DNA from: Brasilonema angustatum HA4187-MV1
Lineage (GTDB): Bacteria; Cyanobacteriota; Cyanobacteriia; Cyanobacteriales; Nostocaceae
Length of the DNA: 64,000 nucleotides
Reading direction: 5' to 3'
Assembly (NCBI GenBank): GCA_019359695.1
Contig: JAHHGV010000006.1
Location: 62,001 to 126,000, forward strand
Positions 17,991 through 26,609 of this stretch are shown here, piece by piece. The notes under the pieces were generated by a model. It was given only the letters and a program-made list of their open reading frames with translations, was not told the DNA's origin and did not search any database. Made by a program: the position numbers and the translations under genes. Numbering within the stretch: the stretch's first letter is position 1; each line of letters begins with the position of its first letter.

Positions 17991-18532
17991 GTTGACAAAA
18001 ATTATTTAAGGCAGCGGCAACTAAAAAGAGGGGCTAATTCTTTCCTTTTGTGGAGTTTAGGTGTTGGTGCTGTGATCTCTGGTGATTTCTTTGGTTGGAA
18101 CTATGGTTTGGCAGCAGGTGGGTTCTGGGGTTTAACGATTGCTACCTTTGTGATCGCAATCATGTATTTATGCATGATGTACAGTCTTGCGGAACTGTCA
18201 GTAGCCCTACCCCATACAGGCGGCTTTTACTCCTTCACTCGTAACGCCTTTGGTCCGTTTTGGGGGTTTATTTGCGGCGTAACCGTTACGATTGAGTATG
18301 TGCTAACGACTGCTGCGATTGTCTTTAGTATGAGTAACTACCTGAAATCGTTGATACCCAACGTACCAAGCTACCTTGTGTGGCTGCTTGCCTACACGAT
18401 TTTTGTGGCGATACGCCCTTGGCGTCTGCGCTCCGCGCAATCGCTATCCAGAGTTTGGAATTGACTCTCAATGTCAGCGTTTTTCTCACTTTAGCAGCAA
18501 TGCTGGTGTTAGGCATTTTTTCTGTGAGTTAG
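17991..18532 (+). pseudogene. APC permease (ethanolamine-permease-like), N-terminal fragment
   Basis: The frame reads KNYLRQRQLKRGANSFLLWS then LGVGAVISGDFFGWNYGLAA, several transmembrane helices, and LPHTGGFYSFTRNAFGPFWG, all typical of the ethanolamine/amino-acid permease branch of the APC superfamily. There is no start codon in frame with the first homologous residues. After TIFVAI the frame is broken by a 37-bp palindromic insertion (18408-18444). Beyond it a different frame resumes homologous sequence (SLELTLNVSVFLTLAAMLVL), until a TAG at 18530 that is part of an IS-end-like motif. The C-terminal part of the gene lies at 20986-21291. Confidence 0.85.
18408..18444. repeat. Small palindrome-like insertion in the permease pseudogene
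   Basis: GCGATACGCCCTTGGCGT through GCGCAATCGC interrupts the permease reading frame between TIFVAI and SLELTLNVS. Its ends (GCGATACGCC, ...ATCGC) match the palindrome inserted in a DUF5710 gene at 47061-47084. Confidence 0.75.
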
Positions 18533-18542
18533 AACTTACGCA
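18529..18542. mobile_element. IS-end-like motif TTAGAACTTACGCA
   Basis: The 14-mer marks the exact point where permease homology stops. Its exact reverse complement is at 53261-53274 in a gene-free region. About 340 bp after it contain no recognisable gene and may be decayed insertion-sequence DNA. Confidence 0.5.
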
Positions 18543-18888
18543 TTGACAAATATTCGAGCTTGTGTATTCAAAGGAAGGTGAGACCAATGCACATTTCATC
18601 TGTTAAAAACAGAAAGCATAAAAGTTGCCGAAAAGTAGCTGCAATAAGGTTTTGAAAAACGACCATATTGACCGATGCTACCAGTTGTTGACCGAGCGCT
18701 GTTCACGATACCTCAAAAAAACATATTGACTCGCAACGTGCTGCGAACCGCTTCGCTACAACTGGTTTAGAAGAAGGAATTTCATTATCGGAAGTAGGAC
18801 TTATTCACTTTCGTTGTGCGTGAGTAGATTGTGGACAATATCACCAAGACTTGTGCTGCCTAGCATACATGGATGATATTTTTTGTCA

Positions 18889-19239
18889 ATGCGTAAACTA
18901 TTATCAGGAGATCAAAATCAGTACCAATTTGAAAACCCACTCTCATTCATTGGTAAGTACCAATTTGGGAAAATCCTGCTGATTCGTCTTGCTTACTACA
19001 AAGCGAATATTTATTATGGACATGGTGCTGACAAGAATTACTGGCGGGATAGATGGACACAAAAGAAAGGTATTGATAGCAAATTAAAATTTCTCAACTC
19101 GCCTAATGTTTAAGAAGAAGCGATTCGCGAGGCTTTTGGAGTGTATTGGAAGGATATCAATGATATCCTCAATAGGCAAGGTAAATCTATAAACAATTAT
19201 CTTAATCAAAAAAATATATTTAATAAGATTAATTATTAA
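18889..19239 (+). pseudogene. Fragment of a lysozyme-like domain found in large calcium-binding proteins
   Basis: The frame contains NPLSFIGKYQFGKILLIRLA, YYGHGADKNYWRDRW and FLNSPNV, then an in-frame TAA (19111-19113), and then EEAIREAFGVYWKDINDILN. In relatives as I remember them the TAA position is a Gln codon, so this is a CAA-to-TAA nonsense change. Frame continues to 19239 and then stops. I recall this block from secreted cyanobacterial proteins where it resembles a lysozyme-type fold with a GKYQFGE motif, but that is from memory. There is no start of a full gene here. Confidence 0.6.
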
Positions 19240-19339
19240 TAATGACTAACTCATTTTGCTCAAAAAACCCGACAGGTTGAGTTTTTCGAGCACTTTTTGT
19301 AGGCTATAACCGTTGTGAAAACTCTCAAAATTTTATGGA

Positions 19340-20809
19340 CTACACTAGATCTAATTCCAATGCCAATACTCTCCGCACAATCTCGGTAACTTCCGTTGCC
19401 ATCCTGGCATCAAGTTCTATCACTTCTCGGTTGGGGTCTCTTGGTTGAAGCGCCTTTCCTCCTCGTAAAGCCATAGTAAATGTGAACAGTTTGGCTGGCT
19501 TTCCTAATGCTTTTGGACGACTATCTACAAAATGTACGAGTGCAACGTAGACAGCTTCAGTTCTCTCCCTAATAGAAGTATTTCCATTGCCGAGTTTTGA
19601 GATAATCGCAACAGATTCAAGGTCATTTTGTAAACCCAATACTTGAATGGCTAAATCAGTTAAACGAGCTGAATCTGCTCCCATCGCGGTGATGACAGTT
19701 TTAAGACTTGAATACTCTGCATATGGTAGACGCGATTGTCTTGGGATGTAATTATGCCAACCCAACATGGATACTATCCTTGTTAAATCATAGGCAGATA
19801 CCGCGTTACACTGCAATCTAGGAAGCTGTTGATCGGCATTCAAAACCACTTTGTTTGTAGTGGTCTCAACTAACTCTGGTTGTTCGATAAAAGGTTTTTC
19901 CCCGTATGTATCGCGAAATATCAAGTCCTGATTACCCGTGATGAGTTTAAGCCACTTCTCTAAATCCAGTGGGAGAGAAAATCTCTTGAACATTGCACCC
20001 AAGGAATTTGAGGTCGCGATTTTTTGTTCATAGCTGACCATATCCCTAGCTAAATCTTGGAAGCGAAAACTATTTTGATTTCCGGATGTGTCTATACCTC
20101 TAACACTATAAGAATCAAAATCTACTTCCGGATTTTTTTTGTTGATGCGAGAAACAAGATTAAGTAACGCAATTATTTTAGTACTACTCCAAAATTCATC
20201 GCACGCGAGTGCATTTCTCCCCAACCATTTAGTCCGGAACTTTCCTTGATTATCGAAATTACCAATGCAAACACAGGCTTCTTTAATATCTTCATGAATA
20301 AAAATTAGACCTTGCTCATTAATGTTAGGAAGTTTTCCTATTTGTGGATAAGGACTAAATGTAGCATTAACTTGAGTTCCACTAACTAGATTTTTACCAT
20401 TAGGTCTCTGCATTAAACGAGTGTGGTAATCCTTAATTTGTTCAGAGTATGGTGAGGTATTAATACCTTGATACATAAGCACTGGTTTGTCTTCAATGCC
20501 ACCTGCCGCAGCCTGAAGAAATGTTTGATAAATTTGTTCTGGATTGTTTTTAAAGCCTATTCCCAAGTTGTCAAGTACAACTTTTTGATCAGAACTTTTC
20601 TGTAATTGAACTCTACCATCCAAACTGTAATCGATGACTGAAGAATAGGTTGTATTGTCTGGTCGCAAATCCAAAGCTGCAAGTGAATTTTTCTTGACAC
20701 CGATCACTGGGCTAGACTGTGCCTGAGCTCGTTGGATACTATTTTTGAAACCGACTAATGTAAACATACTAGTCAGCAAATAGAGTGTTTTCCGTCTTTT
20801 CAATTTCAT
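19340..20809 (-). CDS. Secreted SxxK-motif protein (beta-lactamase/transpeptidase-like fold), function unknown
   Basis: 489 residues. An N-terminal basic stretch (MKLKRRKTLYLL) with a hydrophobic core and an AQA site near residue 30 indicates export. Residues 208-211 are S-S-T-K in DEFWSSTKIIALLNLVSRI, placed at the start of a helix as in serine beta-lactamases and penicillin-binding proteins. A possible SxN-type element, ATSNSLGAMF, follows some 60 residues later. I see no clear KTG triad, so enzyme activity is uncertain. It sits between the two halves of a broken permease, which suggests it came in with a rearrangement. I cannot name a family. Confidence 0.75.
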   Translation of the reverse strand: MKLKRRKTLYLLTSMFTLVGFKNSIQRAQAQSSPVIGVKKNSLAALDLRPDNTTYSSVIDYSLDGRVQLQKSSDQKVVLDNLGIGFKNNPEQIYQTFLQAAAGGIEDKPVLMYQGINTSPYSEQIKDYHTRLMQRPNGKNLVSGTQVNATFSPYPQIGKLPNINEQGLIFIHEDIKEACVCIGNFDNQGKFRTKWLGRNALACDEFWSSTKIIALLNLVSRINKKNPEVDFDSYSVRGIDTSGNQNSFRFQDLARDMVSYEQKIATSNSLGAMFKRFSLPLDLEKWLKLITGNQDLIFRDTYGEKPFIEQPELVETTTNKVVLNADQQLPRLQCNAVSAYDLTRIVSMLGWHNYIPRQSRLPYAEYSSLKTVITAMGADSARLTDLAIQVLGLQNDLESVAIISKLGNGNTSIRERTEAVYVALVHFVDSRPKALGKPAKLFTFTMALRGGKALQPRDPNREVIELDARMATEVTEIVRRVLALELDLV

Positions 20810-20985
20810 GGAATGTTTGCAACTATATACGACTTGAACATCTTTGAGACGTTATATCAAGTTCGGCTAATTAGTTATAATTCCCGAATCTATGCATTAA
20901 GCTTAAAAACCCTTCCCCTCTGCCCCTCTGCACCTCTGCCCCCCTGCGGTCTTAATGATAAGTCTTTAACCGAACACGATATTAG

Positions 20986-21291
20986 AGCAGCCTCTCCTAT
21001 ATTCTCGTGATGCTCAGCTATATCAAGCTCAAGTTCAGTTGTCCTAACCTACCAAGACCTTACGAAAGCCCATTGGGTATCTTAGGGGCTACTATAGGGT
21101 CTATCCTGGCAATTTTTGCCCTGATTGCTTGTTATTTTATACCTGCGTATCAACCTGGTATCAAGGGCATTGCACTTGTTTTGATTGTCGGGACTTTTTA
21201 CTTCTTCTTGTGTAGCACAAATCAATTAGTCGCTCAAGCACCAGAGGAAGCAGCAGCACTAAAGAATTCAAAATTCAAAATATACCCGTAG
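20986..21291 (+). pseudogene. APC permease, C-terminal fragment (partner of 17991-18532)
   Basis: The frame, open from just after a TAG at 20983, reads SLSYILVMLSYIKLKFSCPN, LPRPYESPLGILGATIGSIL and a last hydrophobic pair ending in NQLVAQAPEEAAAL. This is the usual C-terminus of ethanolamine-permease-like APC transporters. About 200 central residues are missing between this piece and the N-terminal fragment 2.5 kb upstream on the same strand. The final codons run into a GAATTCAAAATTCAAAAT-type repeat. A GTG at 21007 could start a short product, but it would be only two or three helices. Confidence 0.8.
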
Positions 21292-21342
21292 GACACGCTT
21301 GAGACAGGGAGTCAGGGAGTAGTATAGTGAAATCAAGTCACC

Positions 21343-21813
21343 TTAAGAAGATACTGTTTTCTCGGCAACTTCTGCCGCTTCGTTCTTAACAGTTGGGGAA
21401 ACTGCCTTTGTTATCCAAGTCGTGAAAATATGAGAAAGTAATCCCATTGGACCAGCAAATAAGCAAAGCGCCAACGAGTGGATTGTCCAAACTCCTGTTT
21501 TCTGTCCTTCTAAATAAATGTAGCGCCCAACAAATAAATCCATAACCAGGAAATGAATCCAACCTGTTGCAGCAGCTTTCTCATCACCAAAAAATCTGGC
21601 AATATCTGCTAATTGAGGATTTGATAAAGCTTGGGCATTTTCTGGTGTGATGCTAGTAACAAACAAATACAAATACACGCCTGCCAACGGCACAAAAGGA
21701 AGATAAGACTCCATAACCCTTTGTGTCACTTTCCATTTGGGTAGGAGAAACATTAATGTCCAAAATGGTAAAACGAAAATATTAGCAACGTTGAAAATTT
21801 GCTCAATAGACAT
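21343..21813 (-). CDS. ABA4-like integral membrane protein (DUF4281)
   Basis: 156 residues with about four membrane helices. Family features are the N-terminal IFNVANIFVLPFWTLMFLLP, the WIHFLVMDLFVGRYIY motif and GPMGLLSHIF. The plant ABA4 homologue is needed for neoxanthin synthesis; the cyanobacterial proteins have no established role, although a link to carotenoids is possible. It is a single gene facing the permease remnant. The family call is fairly sure; the function is not. Confidence 0.88.
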   Translation of the reverse strand: MSIEQIFNVANIFVLPFWTLMFLLPKWKVTQRVMESYLPFVPLAGVYLYLFVTSITPENAQALSNPQLADIARFFGDEKAAATGWIHFLVMDLFVGRYIYLEGQKTGVWTIHSLALCLFAGPMGLLSHIFTTWITKAVSPTVKNEAAEVAEKTVSS

Positions 21814-21945
21814 AATAAATGCAAAATTCGACTGGTATCATCATACTTTATTATCGGTAATCACAAAAGACATAGATAAATTACCTGTGTTCATCAGCTA
21901 TAAAATGAGCCTTTTGCATTTTCCCTGATAATCAAACTCTCACGA

Positions 21946-23286
21946 CTAGATGTCACAATTTAATAACCTCAAAGCTATGGCAGATAATTCCAACCCACCC
22001 CTCCATTCGTCCCATATTCGGGGTAGATGACCTTCTGGAGCATCAAGAGAAAAGTTTATTTGAGAATAATAAGACCATTCTCTAGAAGTCCAACTAGCAA
22101 AGAAAATCTGATGATGCCTTGTGCTTCTCCAACCTACATGTTCTCCAAAACTAACCCAGTGTTCTAGGTTAAATTCTCCGGGTTTTCCTCCAACACTCTG
22201 CCAAATGCTCTTTTGAACACTAAATCCGAAATGTCCATTACTATATTTCATCCAAAGTTGGTTGATGGTAAGGAGATCTTGACAAGGAAATTTTAAGATG
22301 GTTTCATTATCCAGACAACCCTCTGTTTCTCGACCAGATACCCTAAGCATAATAGCCTTAGTTTCCTCATCTGCTTCTTTCCATCTGCCTGTTGCCAATA
22401 ACTTATTTAGGTTACTGTAATCTATACCCACAGTTGAAATCGGAGGAGATGGATTGACAGGAGGTGTAGAAGGAAACTTAATATCCAACAATGCCAACCA
22501 TTCTTGCATAGACTGAGGACGATTTTCTGGTCTTAACTCCATTCCTTGCAAAATCGCCTGATTCACTCTGTCGTTAATGTTTGAATTCAGTTCCTTTGGA
22601 GGTTTTAGTGGCTCACCAAACATCCTAGAAATTGCGCTTTCGGGTTCGTTTCCTGTGAGTAGTTTGTACAATGTCGCTGCTAAACTATAAACATCTGTAT
22701 AAGCGCCACGTTTAGCACGAGGATTTTCTTGTTCAGGGGGTGCATAAAAAGGTGTGCGAATGACTGTATGAGTCTGTGTTAAATCAGGCGTAAATTCACG
22801 AGCAATACCAAAGTCAATCAACACAGCTTCAGACTTACCTGCTCTTACCATTATGTTGTTCGGATTTACATCCCGATGCAACAACCCATTGTTATGAACA
22901 ACTTTTAGTGCATCACCAATCTGATGAATATAGAGCAAAGCTTCAGACTCTGGTAATGGTAACGCCTGATTACCTATATTCTCTCCTTCAATGTATTCCA
23001 TCACCATGCCCCACAAGTCACCCTGTTTAATCAGTTCGTATACTTTCACGATATGAGGGTGCTGGCATCCCTTCAACTTTAGTGCCTCATTGACAAAATC
23101 TTGCTGATACTTGTCAAAATCACAAGTGTCTGTATCTGTATTTTTAAGGATTTTGATAACAACTTGATTGTTATTTGTGTTCTTGGCAAGATAAGTTACA
23201 CCACAACCGCCTTGCCCTAATTTCTTCTCAAGAGTGTACTTACCGCCTTGCAACTTCTGCCCAGGTATCCACATCATCTCTGACAC
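21946..23286 (-). CDS. Serine/threonine protein kinase with C-terminal GUN4 domain
   Basis: 446 residues. Residues 1 to about 270 are a Hanks-type kinase: glycine loop KLGQGGCGVTYLA, lysine in VVIKILK, catalytic HRDVNPNNIM, DFGIA and the APPE-like YAPPEQENP. After a short Pro-rich linker (PSTPPVNPSPPIS) comes a GUN4 domain (about 288-446): DYSNLNKLLATGRWKEADEE, LTINQLWMKYSNGHFGFSVQ. GUN4 binds protoporphyrin IX and Mg-protoporphyrin and activates Mg-chelatase. A fusion suggests kinase signalling gated by a tetrapyrrole or a related ligand; this is inference. No membrane segment is seen. Confidence 0.93.
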   Translation of the reverse strand: MSEMMWIPGQKLQGGKYTLEKKLGQGGCGVTYLAKNTNNNQVVIKILKNTDTDTCDFDKYQQDFVNEALKLKGCQHPHIVKVYELIKQGDLWGMVMEYIEGENIGNQALPLPESEALLYIHQIGDALKVVHNNGLLHRDVNPNNIMVRAGKSEAVLIDFGIAREFTPDLTQTHTVIRTPFYAPPEQENPRAKRGAYTDVYSLAATLYKLLTGNEPESAISRMFGEPLKPPKELNSNINDRVNQAILQGMELRPENRPQSMQEWLALLDIKFPSTPPVNPSPPISTVGIDYSNLNKLLATGRWKEADEETKAIMLRVSGRETEGCLDNETILKFPCQDLLTINQLWMKYSNGHFGFSVQKSIWQSVGGKPGEFNLEHWVSFGEHVGWRSTRHHQIFFASWTSREWSYYSQINFSLDAPEGHLPRIWDEWRGGLELSAIALRLLNCDI

Positions 23287-23533
23287 TTTAAAAACATTCG
23301 TATTAATTGTGGCATAAGCTCAAAAAAGGTTGTCAGTACATCATGTCTGTGGATCTTTTGTTGTTTTCGCGGTTCGCTTCCTCTCAAAAAAACACTTCAA
23401 CCATAAAGAGTTAATATAGAATTGTTAAGGCTTGTTTACAGAATTTATCAAACTACCGGAATTCTGTTACAACATTCCTCCACTAGATGTAAGTTCTAAA
23501 ATCCCCACGCTAATTTTATCCAAACGCGCTATT

Positions 23534-25324
23534 ATGACGCTCCCAATCCGTAACGTCGCTATTATTGCCCACGTTGACCACGGCAAAACAACCCTTGTTG
23601 ATGCTCTCCTCAAACAATCCGGCATCTTCCGTGAAGGAGAAGACGTTCCGGATTGCGTCATGGACTCCAACGCCCTTGAACGGGAACGGGGAATTACAAT
23701 TCTTGCCAAAAATACTGCGGTTCACTATGGAGAAACGCTAATCAACATTGTTGATACGCCTGGACACGCTGACTTCGGTGGTGAAGTAGAACGTGTACTC
23801 GGTATGGTTGACGGTTGCATTCTGATTGTTGATGCCAACGAAGGTCCCATGCCCCAAACACGCTTTGTCTTGAAAAAAGCTTTGGAAAAAGGACTGCGCC
23901 CCATCGTTGTCGTCAATAAAATCGACCGCCCCCAAGCAGATCCACATGGTGCCACAGATAAAGTGCTGGATCTGTTTCTGGAATTAGGGGCAGATGATGA
24001 CCAGTGTGATTTTCCTTATCTGTTTGCTTCTGGTATAAGTGGCTACGCCAAAGAACAACTAGAAGATGAAGCCAAGGATATGCAGCCACTCTTTGAAGCT
24101 ATCCTACGCCATGTACCAGCACCAGTGGGTGACTCCGACAAGCAACTGCAACTACAAGTCACAACCCTAGATTATTCTGAGTATCTGGGACGGATTGTCA
24201 TTGGTAAAATTCACAATGGCATTATCCGCATGGGACAGCAAGCGGCTTTGGTAAAAGAAAACGGTGAAGTTGTCAAGGCAAAAATCACTAAGTTGATGGG
24301 CTTTGAAGGGCTGAAGCGGATTGAAATTACAGAAGCATCCGCTGGCAATATCGTAGCTGTGGCAGGGTTTGCTGATGCCAACATTGGGGAAACGATTACT
24401 GACCCGAACGAACCCCAAGCATTGCCACTGATTAAGGTAGATGAACCAACATTGCAAATGACCTTCTGGGTGAATGATTCGCCCTTTGCAGGTCAAGAAG
24501 GAAAGTTGGTGACATCACGACAAGTGCGCGATCGCCTCCTTCGCGAACTAGAAACCAACGTCGCCCTACGCGTTGAAGAAACCGACTCCCCCGACAAATT
24601 CCTGGTTTCCGGTCGTGGAGAACTCCACCTAGGTATCTTAATCGAAACCATGCGCCGCGAAGGTTATGAGTTTCAAGTATCCCAGCCACAGGTGATTTAC
24701 CGCGAAGTCAACGGCCAACCTTGCGAACCTTACGAACTTCTGGTTTTAGACATTCCAGAAGATGCCGTTGGCAGTTGCATTGAGCGACTGGGACAACGCA
24801 AAGGCGAAATGCAAGATATGCAAGTGGGTGGTAACGGACGCACCCAGCTAGAATTTGTCATCCCCGCCCGTGGATTAATCGGTTTTCGCGGTGAATTCAT
24901 GCGTATGACTCGTGGTGAAGGTATCATGAACCACAGTTTCCTTGACTACCGTTCTATTTCTGGTGATATTGAAGCCCGTAACAAAGGTGTCTTAATCTCC
25001 TTTGAGGAAGGTGTTTCTACCTTCTACGCTATGAAGAACGCCGAAGATAGAGGTGTATTCTTTATTGTTCCAGGTACGAAAGTTTACAGAGGCATGATTG
25101 TAGGAGAACACAATCGTCCCCAAGACTTGGAATTGAACGTCTGCAAGACGAAGCAACTGACCAACCACCGTGCATCCGGCGGTGATGAACTGGTACAGCT
25201 GCAAGCACCAGTCGATATGAGTCTAGAGCGTGCTTTAGAATACATTGGACCAGATGAATTGGTTGAAGTGACTCCTCAGTCAATTCGTCTGCGGAAGTTG
25301 ACGAAGAAGTTAGCGAAACGGTAA
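23534..25324 (+). CDS. typA: Translational GTPase TypA/BipA
   Basis: 596 residues from [21 protein letters not shown] longer frame starts 34 codons earlier, but the added residues are not family-like. G1 [10 protein letters not shown]2 ERERGITI, G3 [11 protein letters not shown] and G4 NKIDRP are all intact. Elongation-factor-like domains and the TypA-specific C-terminal [18 protein letters not shown] region follow. A ribosome-binding GTPase involved in 50S assembly and stress adaptation. A strong hairpin follows the stop codon. Confidence 0.97.
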   Translation: MTLPIRNVAIIAHVDHGKTTLVDALLKQSGIFREGEDVPDCVMDSNALERERGITILAKNTAVHYGETLINIVDTPGHADFGGEVERVLGMVDGCILIVDANEGPMPQTRFVLKKALEKGLRPIVVVNKIDRPQADPHGATDKVLDLFLELGADDDQCDFPYLFASGISGYAKEQLEDEAKDMQPLFEAILRHVPAPVGDSDKQLQLQVTTLDYSEYLGRIVIGKIHNGIIRMGQQAALVKENGEVVKAKITKLMGFEGLKRIEITEASAGNIVAVAGFADANIGETITDPNEPQALPLIKVDEPTLQMTFWVNDSPFAGQEGKLVTSRQVRDRLLRELETNVALRVEETDSPDKFLVSGRGELHLGILIETMRREGYEFQVSQPQVIYREVNGQPCEPYELLVLDIPEDAVGSCIERLGQRKGEMQDMQVGGNGRTQLEFVIPARGLIGFRGEFMRMTRGEGIMNHSFLDYRSISGDIEARNKGVLISFEEGVSTFYAMKNAEDRGVFFIVPGTKVYRGMIVGEHNRPQDLELNVCKTKQLTNHRASGGDELVQLQAPVDMSLERALEYIGPDELVEVTPQSIRLRKLTKKLAKR

Positions 25325-25343
25325 CATATTCCCTCACCAAATC

Positions 25344-25370
25344 AAGGAGGCGAGCGTAGCTCGCCTTCTT
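25344..25370 (+). terminator. typA terminator
   Basis: AGGCGAGC-GTA-GCTCGCCT, an 8-bp GC-rich stem with a 3-nt loop, followed by TCTTTCCC, 20 bp after the typA stop. Confidence 0.75.
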
Positions 25371-25576
25371 TCCCAAGCTCACGCACGATTATCATTTATT
25401 TAAGTCTGTTTTGAGTATTTTAACGGATTGACAAAAGTAACTCTATTTTAAACAGTGAATTGGTGACCGTTGGGGTGCGGAATGTGGACTATCAGACTTG
25501 ACTTTCTCTTGAGCGAGACGGCAATGAAAACAGCGATCAGTGAAATGATGAAAAATGGCTTAACTGATTGCTTGAG

Positions 25577-26380
25577 TTATCCAAACTTCCAAATTGCCAA
25601 CAAGCTACCCACATTTAACTGTGCATTTTTACCGAACGTGAATGTTCTTTCCTGATCAGGTTGATCCTTGAGCGTGCAAACAACCTGGCGAATTCGATAA
25701 CGGGGAGTAACTTTCTGGCATACTTGTACAATAAAACGATGAGAATAATATGTAGTAATATCTCCTACGCAAGATGATTCGTAGCCGAAAGCTTGAAGTA
25801 GTAATGCTAGCTCCTCGTGTTCCGATGCAGTCAATTCAAGATGAACTTCTGATATGTCGTCAAATAAAGAGGTTTCGGAACTACCAAGGTTTTTTAGATA
25901 AGCAGCACGGTTAAAGTAACCCGCACTGGTAAGTTTGATATTTTTATAATCTAAATAATCCTGATGAAATTCCATCAACCACGAAGCAAACGCTTCTCTC
26001 TCGGATGGGTTGATGGACAAATAATGAAACCAGGGAACTTTTCCATCTTCGGTTTGACGAACTCGCAAATAAGAAAGTGTTTCTTTGGAGCCTAATAAGG
26101 ATCTGAGCTTTTCCTTTACAATATCAATCTGTCCTGCTTGTTGACTATTGAAAGCAATACCAGAAAAACCTTCCCTCAACCCTTCAGCACCTCCTGGAGG
26201 AAAAAGCTCAAGACAGGTATGTTTTCCCTTGAGATAAGTTCCCGTCCAACTTTCTGTATCAGTTTTTACGGTATCTCTGGATATTGTGCAGAATTCTTGG
26301 CTAATGAACTCTGATTTGGCGATTGACTCTAGGGTTTGTGTGTCGAGAGTAACATATAAATGGTTAAATTCTATTCCCAT
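25577..26380 (-). CDS. DUF5829-like protein
   Basis: 267 residues, soluble. The opening EFNHLYVTLDTQTLESIAKS and a later SEVHLELTASEHEELALLLQ suggest two halves of a glyoxalase/VOC-like fold, as described for the DUF5829 family, which often serves secondary metabolism or resistance. The stretch TYLKGKHTCLELFPPGG contains a possible metal-ligand region. It lies about 230 bp downstream of the cyanobactin patG end, on the same strand, beyond a MITE-like repeat. I see no evidence that it belongs to the cyanobactin cluster. The function is unknown. Confidence 0.75.
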   Translation of the reverse strand: MGIEFNHLYVTLDTQTLESIAKSEFISQEFCTISRDTVKTDTESWTGTYLKGKHTCLELFPPGGAEGLREGFSGIAFNSQQAGQIDIVKEKLRSLLGSKETLSYLRVRQTEDGKVPWFHYLSINPSEREAFASWLMEFHQDYLDYKNIKLTSAGYFNRAAYLKNLGSSETSLFDDISEVHLELTASEHEELALLLQAFGYESSCVGDITTYYSHRFIVQVCQKVTPRYRIRQVVCTLKDQPDQERTFTFGKNAQLNVGSLLAIWKFG

Positions 26381-26400
26381 ATTCTTACTTCTTGAGCCGG

Positions 26401-26531
26401 ATAAGTAGTTGGACAGAATTAATTACACAATGTCATTGCGAATGGAGCGAAGCGGAATGAAGCAATCCCAGTCTTTGCGATTGCTTCGCTTCGCTCGCAA
26501 TGACTGTAAATATTTTTGTCCATCTACTTAT
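26401..26531. mobile_element. MITE-like inverted repeat with inner REP-like hairpin
   Basis: The ends ATAAGTAGTTGGACA and TGTCCATCTACTTAT are near-perfect inverted repeats over 15 bp. Inside, GTCATTGCGA (26432) and CGCAATGAC (ending at 26504) form a second inverted repeat with GCGAAGCG/CGCTTCGC arms. A shorter element with the same end (TTTTTGTCCAGCTACTTAT) is at 63656-63694. No transposase is present. Confidence 0.7.
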
Positions 26532-26609
26532 CACGTTATTTTCAATCCCATCATTAAAGTGGAGACGGGGAGAGGAGGTAGACAAGCTAGATTTTTCCAC
26601 ATGATTAGA

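Noticed and set aside
20813-21010. 65-codon frame between the SxxK gene and the permease fragment
   Set aside because: It reads CTCTGCCC-type repeat sequence and has no start signal.
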